A DNA stretch of 6,628 nucleotides, taken from NCBI GenBank assembly GCA_024403585.1, contig JAKSRN010000105.1, positions 1 to 6,628 of the forward strand, written 5' to 3'. Made by a program: the position numbers and the translations under genes. Of the stretch, positions 4,471 to 6,628 are shown in pieces. The DNA comes from Lachnospiraceae bacterium. GTDB lineage: Bacteria > Bacillota > Clostridia > Lachnospirales > Lachnospiraceae. The notes below the pieces were generated by a model. That model searched no databases. It was not told the DNA's origin and worked only from the letters and a program-made list of their open reading frames with translations. How positions within the stretch are numbered: the stretch's first letter is position 1; the number at the start of each line of letters is the position of its first letter.

Positions 4471-6414
4471 TTACCACTGTGTCAGCTCCAGATACATATC
4501 TTTGTACTGTTTTGCTGCTTTTGCCCAGGATACATCCTTCTGCATATCTCTTGCAACCATCTCATCCCAGCTTTCTCTCTCCTCGAAGTAGAGTGTCTTT
4601 GCACGGTTGCATGCATCCAGAAGCAGACCAGCTTCATAACGGTCGAAAGTGAATCCGTTACCTGTATTCTCGTACATGTTGTATGGCTCTACTGTATCTT
4701 TCAGTCCACCTGTCTCACGAACGATCGGAACTGTTCCGTAGCGCATAGCATTCAGCTGAGTCAGACCACATGGCTCAAACAGAGATGGAACAAGCAGTGC
4801 ATCTGCACCTGCATAGATCTTATGTGCTCTGGTCTCATCATACATGATGCTGGAAGATACTGCGCCAGGATAAGCGCTCTCATAGTAGCGGAAGGAATCC
4901 TCGTACTCTTTGTCGCCGGTTCCAAGAACAACGATCTGAGTATTGCCATCCATCAGATCAGGAATGATTGCATTGATCAGATCAAGACCCTTCTGGTTTG
5001 TCAGACGGGAGATCAGACCGATCACAAACTTGTCGTCACTAACATCAAGACCAACTTCCTCCTGAAGGATTGCTTTGTTCTCTTTCTTCTTCTCTACTGC
5101 ATTCTCCAGACTGTAGTTTACAGGTACACGCCAGTCTGTTGCAGGATCCCATGTCTCAACGTCGATACCGTTAACGATACCGCGAAGTTTTCCTGAGTGA
5201 TATCTCAGATGATCATCCAGGTTCTCTCCGTAGAATGGAGTCTGGATCTCACCTGCGTATGTATTGGATACTGTTGTGATCATGTTGGAGTATGCAAGTC
5301 CGCCTTTCAGCATGTTTGCATCCAGCCAGTTCTGTGTCAGACAGTCTTTGTTGAATACATAATCAGGAAGTCCTGACCAGTACTGGATTGTCTCGATATT
5401 GTAGATTCCCTGGAAACGCAGGTTGTGAATTGTGAATACAGATTTTGCGTTGGACAGTTTTGTATTCTCAAAAAGTGTTCTCAGATAGATCGGAACAAGT
5501 CCTGCCTGCCAGTCATGGCAATGGATCACATCCGGGATCCAATCCATATAAAGCAGAGCTGCCAGGGCTGCTTTTCCGAAATAGCAGAATTTCGGGATAT
5601 CGTCTACAAGGTTTGTATATGGTTTTCCGTTTGTGAAGAACTCCTGATTGTCAATGAAGTCATACACAACGCCGTCCCAGATATACTCCATGATTCCAAC
5701 ATAGAATCTGCGTCCGTCAGAGCAGAGATCCATATCAAAGGATCCGCGGAATACCATCTTCTCCTGATAATCCCATGGAATACATGCATATCTTGGAAGG
5801 ATAACTCTTACATCACAGTTCTGTCTTGCCAGCTCTTTTGGAAGAGCATACATAACATCGCCCAGTCCGCCGGATTTAACGAATGGATAACACTCAGATC
5901 CGATGAAAGCTACGCTTCGTCTTGGTCCAAGGTCAGCTGCAGGTGCTTCCTCAACTACAGGCGCTTCCTCAACTGCAGGTGCTTCCTCAACTACAGGCGC
6001 TTCTTCAACTACCGGTGTTTCTTCAATAACTTCAGCTTTGATCTCTTCTGCCATTGGTGCCTCCTCTTTTACTTCTACAGGTGCTGCCTCAACAGGTGTC
6101 TCTACTTTCTCAGCTGCTTTCTTTGTTGTTTTCTTTGCAGCAGGTTTCTTTGCTGCTGTTTTTCTTGTTTTCTTTGCAGGTTTCTCTGCTGCCTCTGCAT
6201 CTTCCGCTGCAGGTGCTGCCTCTACTGGTTTCTCAGCTTTCTCAGCTGCTTTCTTTGTAGTTCTCTTTGCAGCAGGCTTTTTAGCTGTTGTTTTTCTTGT
6301 TTTCTTTGCAGGTTTTTCTTCTGCAGCTGCTGCTTCTTCAACAACAGGCTCGGTTACTTTGATCTCCTCAACAACTTCAGCTGCCTTCTTGGTTGTTGTT
6401 TTCTTTGTTGCCAT
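4471..6414 (-). CDS. glgA: Glycogen synthase (GT5) with a long charged N-terminal tail
   Basis: A 647-residue glycogen synthase that extends alpha-1,4-glucan chains from ADP-glucose in the cytosol. The catalytic part runs from about 165 to 647, close to a whole bacterial GlgA of about 480 residues. Key motifs are KSGGLGDV (180-187, sugar-nucleotide binding), HCHDWQAGL (298-306), GIVNGID, SRLTNQKG with Arg470 and Lys475, and FEPCGLTQ with Glu547, followed by TGGLKDT (568-574). All expected active-site residues are present. Residues 1-164 are extra: a Lys/Ala/Thr-rich stretch (about 34-104) holding two 36-residue copies of a histone H1/AlgP-like sequence, then a Glu/Val/Pro/Ala-rich stretch (about 105-161) ending in four VVEEAP-type hexapeptides. 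This tail should be disordered; its role is unknown. It has no signal-peptide or membrane character. ATG at 6414 is chosen because AGGAG lies 8 nt upstream; a TTG at 6420 would be only 2 nt from it. The gene has its own promoter and terminator and no other glycogen gene is in view. Confidence 0.96.
   Translation of the reverse strand: MATKKTTTKKAAEVVEEIKVTEPVVEEAAAAEEKPAKKTRKTTAKKPAAKRTTKKAAEKAEKPVEAAPAAEDAEAAEKPAKKTRKTAAKKPAAKKTTKKAAEKVETPVEAAPVEVKEEAPMAEEIKAEVIEETPVVEEAPVVEEAPAVEEAPVVEEAPAADLGPRRSVAFIGSECYPFVKSGGLGDVMYALPKELARQNCDVRVILPRYACIPWDYQEKMVFRGSFDMDLCSDGRRFYVGIMEYIWDGVVYDFIDNQEFFTNGKPYTNLVDDIPKFCYFGKAALAALLYMDWIPDVIHCHDWQAGLVPIYLRTLFENTKLSNAKSVFTIHNLRFQGIYNIETIQYWSGLPDYVFNKDCLTQNWLDANMLKGGLAYSNMITTVSNTYAGEIQTPFYGENLDDHLRYHSGKLRGIVNGIDVETWDPATDWRVPVNYSLENAVEKKKENKAILQEEVGLDVSDDKFVIGLISRLTNQKGLDLINAIIPDLMDGNTQIVVLGTGDKEYEDSFRYYESAYPGAVSSSIMYDETRAHKIYAGADALLVPSLFEPCGLTQLNAMRYGTVPIVRETGGLKDTVEPYNMYENTGNGFTFDRYEAGLLLDACNRAKTLYFEERESWDEMVARDMQKDVSWAKAAKQYKDMYLELTQW
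5941..6012 (-). repeat. Four tandem 18-bp units in glgA encoding VVEEAP
   Basis: Residues 135-158 of GlgA are four consecutive hexapeptides, VVEEAP, VVEEAP, AVEEAP and VVEEAP, each encoded by an 18-bp unit whose plus-strand form is close to GGCGCTTCCTCAACTACA. The units divide by three, so gain or loss of copies would keep the reading frame. Confidence 0.9.
6079..6318 (-). repeat. Direct duplication in glgA (two 108-bp copies, 132-bp period)
   Basis: Copy 1 lies at 6211-6318 (residues 33-68) and copy 2 at 6079-6186 (residues 77-112). Each encodes a 36-residue block beginning EKPAKKTRKT and ending PVEAAP. The two blocks differ at only four positions (T43/A87, R51/K95, A60/V104, K62/T106). They are joined by an eight-residue Ala/Glu linker. 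Confidence 0.9.
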
Positions 6415-6422
6415 AACCAATA

Positions 6423-6427
6423 CTCCT
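6423..6427 (-). promoter_or_regulatory. glgA ribosome binding site
   Basis: AGGAG on the minus strand, 8 nt before the ATG at 6414. It fixes the start of the charged tail, so the tail is translated as part of the protein and is not an annotation artefact. Confidence 0.88.
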
Positions 6428-6444
6428 CATATTACTAATTATTT

Positions 6445-6465
6445 TCCATGTTTTCTGTGCATGGA
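6445..6465. repeat. Small hairpin in the glgA leader
   Basis: TCCATG (6445-6450) and CATGGA (6460-6465) form a perfect 6-bp stem around a 9-nt loop, about 20 bp upstream of the ribosome binding site. It does not overlap that site and has no obvious alternative pairing with it, so a riboswitch is not supported. Confidence 0.3.
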
Positions 6466-6491
6466 GCATTTTTTCATAAATTAACATCTCT

Positions 6492-6521
6492 ATTATAACG
6501 CAAAATTGTCCTAAATGAAAA
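6492..6521 (-). promoter_or_regulatory. Predicted glgA promoter
   Basis: A perfect TATAAT on the minus strand (complement of 6492-6497) has TTTTCA (complement of 6516-6521, four of six consensus bases) 18 bp upstream. Transcription would begin near 6485 and give a leader of about 70 nt. The weak -35 suggests either an activator or a modest promoter. Confidence 0.6.
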
Positions 6522-6605
6522 CAGAAACTTATCGGATTCTGTCACCATTGACTGTATAATCACAGGAAATCGCAATTTTCTATAAGGCAAAAAGACAGGT
6601 ACAAA

Positions 6606-6628
6606 AGGTTGACATAGAATGTCAACCT
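6606..6628. terminator. Perfect 10-bp palindrome at the window edge
   Basis: AGGTTGACAT (6606-6615) and ATGTCAACCT (6619-6628) pair perfectly around AGA. On the minus strand the stem is followed by TTTTG, so it could end a minus-strand gene lying beyond the right edge, upstream of glgA. The plus-strand side is cut off. The modest GC content and short T-run also leave room for an operator built on TTGACA/TGTCAA. Confidence 0.5.

Noticed and set aside
5425..6438. 337-residue plus-strand open frame antisense to glgA
   Set aside because: It is very rich in Cys, Phe and Leu because it is the reverse complement of the Lys/Ala/Glu repeat tail. It has no ribosome binding site and lies opposite a firmly identified enzyme.
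6439..6477. 12-residue upstream frame (MKKCSMHRKHGK) in the glgA leader
   Set aside because: No convincing ribosome binding site, no run of codons for one amino acid and no terminator/antiterminator structure, so a leader peptide is not supported.
5903..6484. 193-residue plus-strand frame with GASSTT-type repeats
   Set aside because: The repeats mirror the 18-bp VVEEAP units on the other strand. The frame is a low-complexity shadow and does not look like a serine-rich surface protein gene.

Overview
The window looks like chromosomal DNA from a low-to-moderate GC member of the Clostridia, most likely a gut Lachnospiraceae (Blautia/Dorea/Ruminococcus-like). This is inferred from protein style, strong AGGAG ribosome binding sites and gene content; no 16S or other marker is present. 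It holds four well-supported protein genes. There are no RNA genes, insertion sequences or CRISPR arrays that I can see.

Layout, left to right. (1) Positions 1-140: possibly the last codons of a plus-strand gene, then a very strong bidirectional hairpin terminator. (2) Positions 236-2989, minus strand: a PucR/CdaR-type transcriptional regulator followed 123 bp later by a uroporphyrinogen-decarboxylase-like (MtaA/CmuA-type superfamily) protein, probably one transcript. The second protein lacks the usual His-x-Cys zinc motif of corrinoid methyltransferases (it reads HHSDS), so its substrate is open. (3) Positions 2990-3400: a 411-bp divergent control region. It carries a promoter for the regulator, one or two promoters for the gene on the right, three copies of a TGAACA-N3-TGT(T/G)CA operator, and a doubtful 30-residue ORF with a good ribosome binding site. 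(4) Positions 3401-4321, plus strand: an RluA-family pseudouridine synthase with its own terminator. (5) Positions 4471-6414, minus strand and convergent: glycogen synthase GlgA, with its own terminator, promoter and ribosome binding site. (6) A perfect 10-bp palindrome at the right edge, probably the end of a neighbouring transcription unit.

The most unusual item is GlgA. An ordinary complete GT5 catalytic domain is preceded by about 164 residues of low-complexity sequence. The first part is lysine/alanine-rich, resembles histone H1 or AlgP tails and contains a 36-residue duplication. The second part is strongly acidic and built from VVEEAP repeats. By my count the two halves carry about +17 and -17 net charge. 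The second item is the operator set, which ties the regulator promoter and the pseudouridine synthase promoter into one apparent regulatory unit.

The genes do not form one pathway: glycogen synthesis, RNA modification and a regulator/one-carbon-type enzyme pair sit side by side as separate transcription units.
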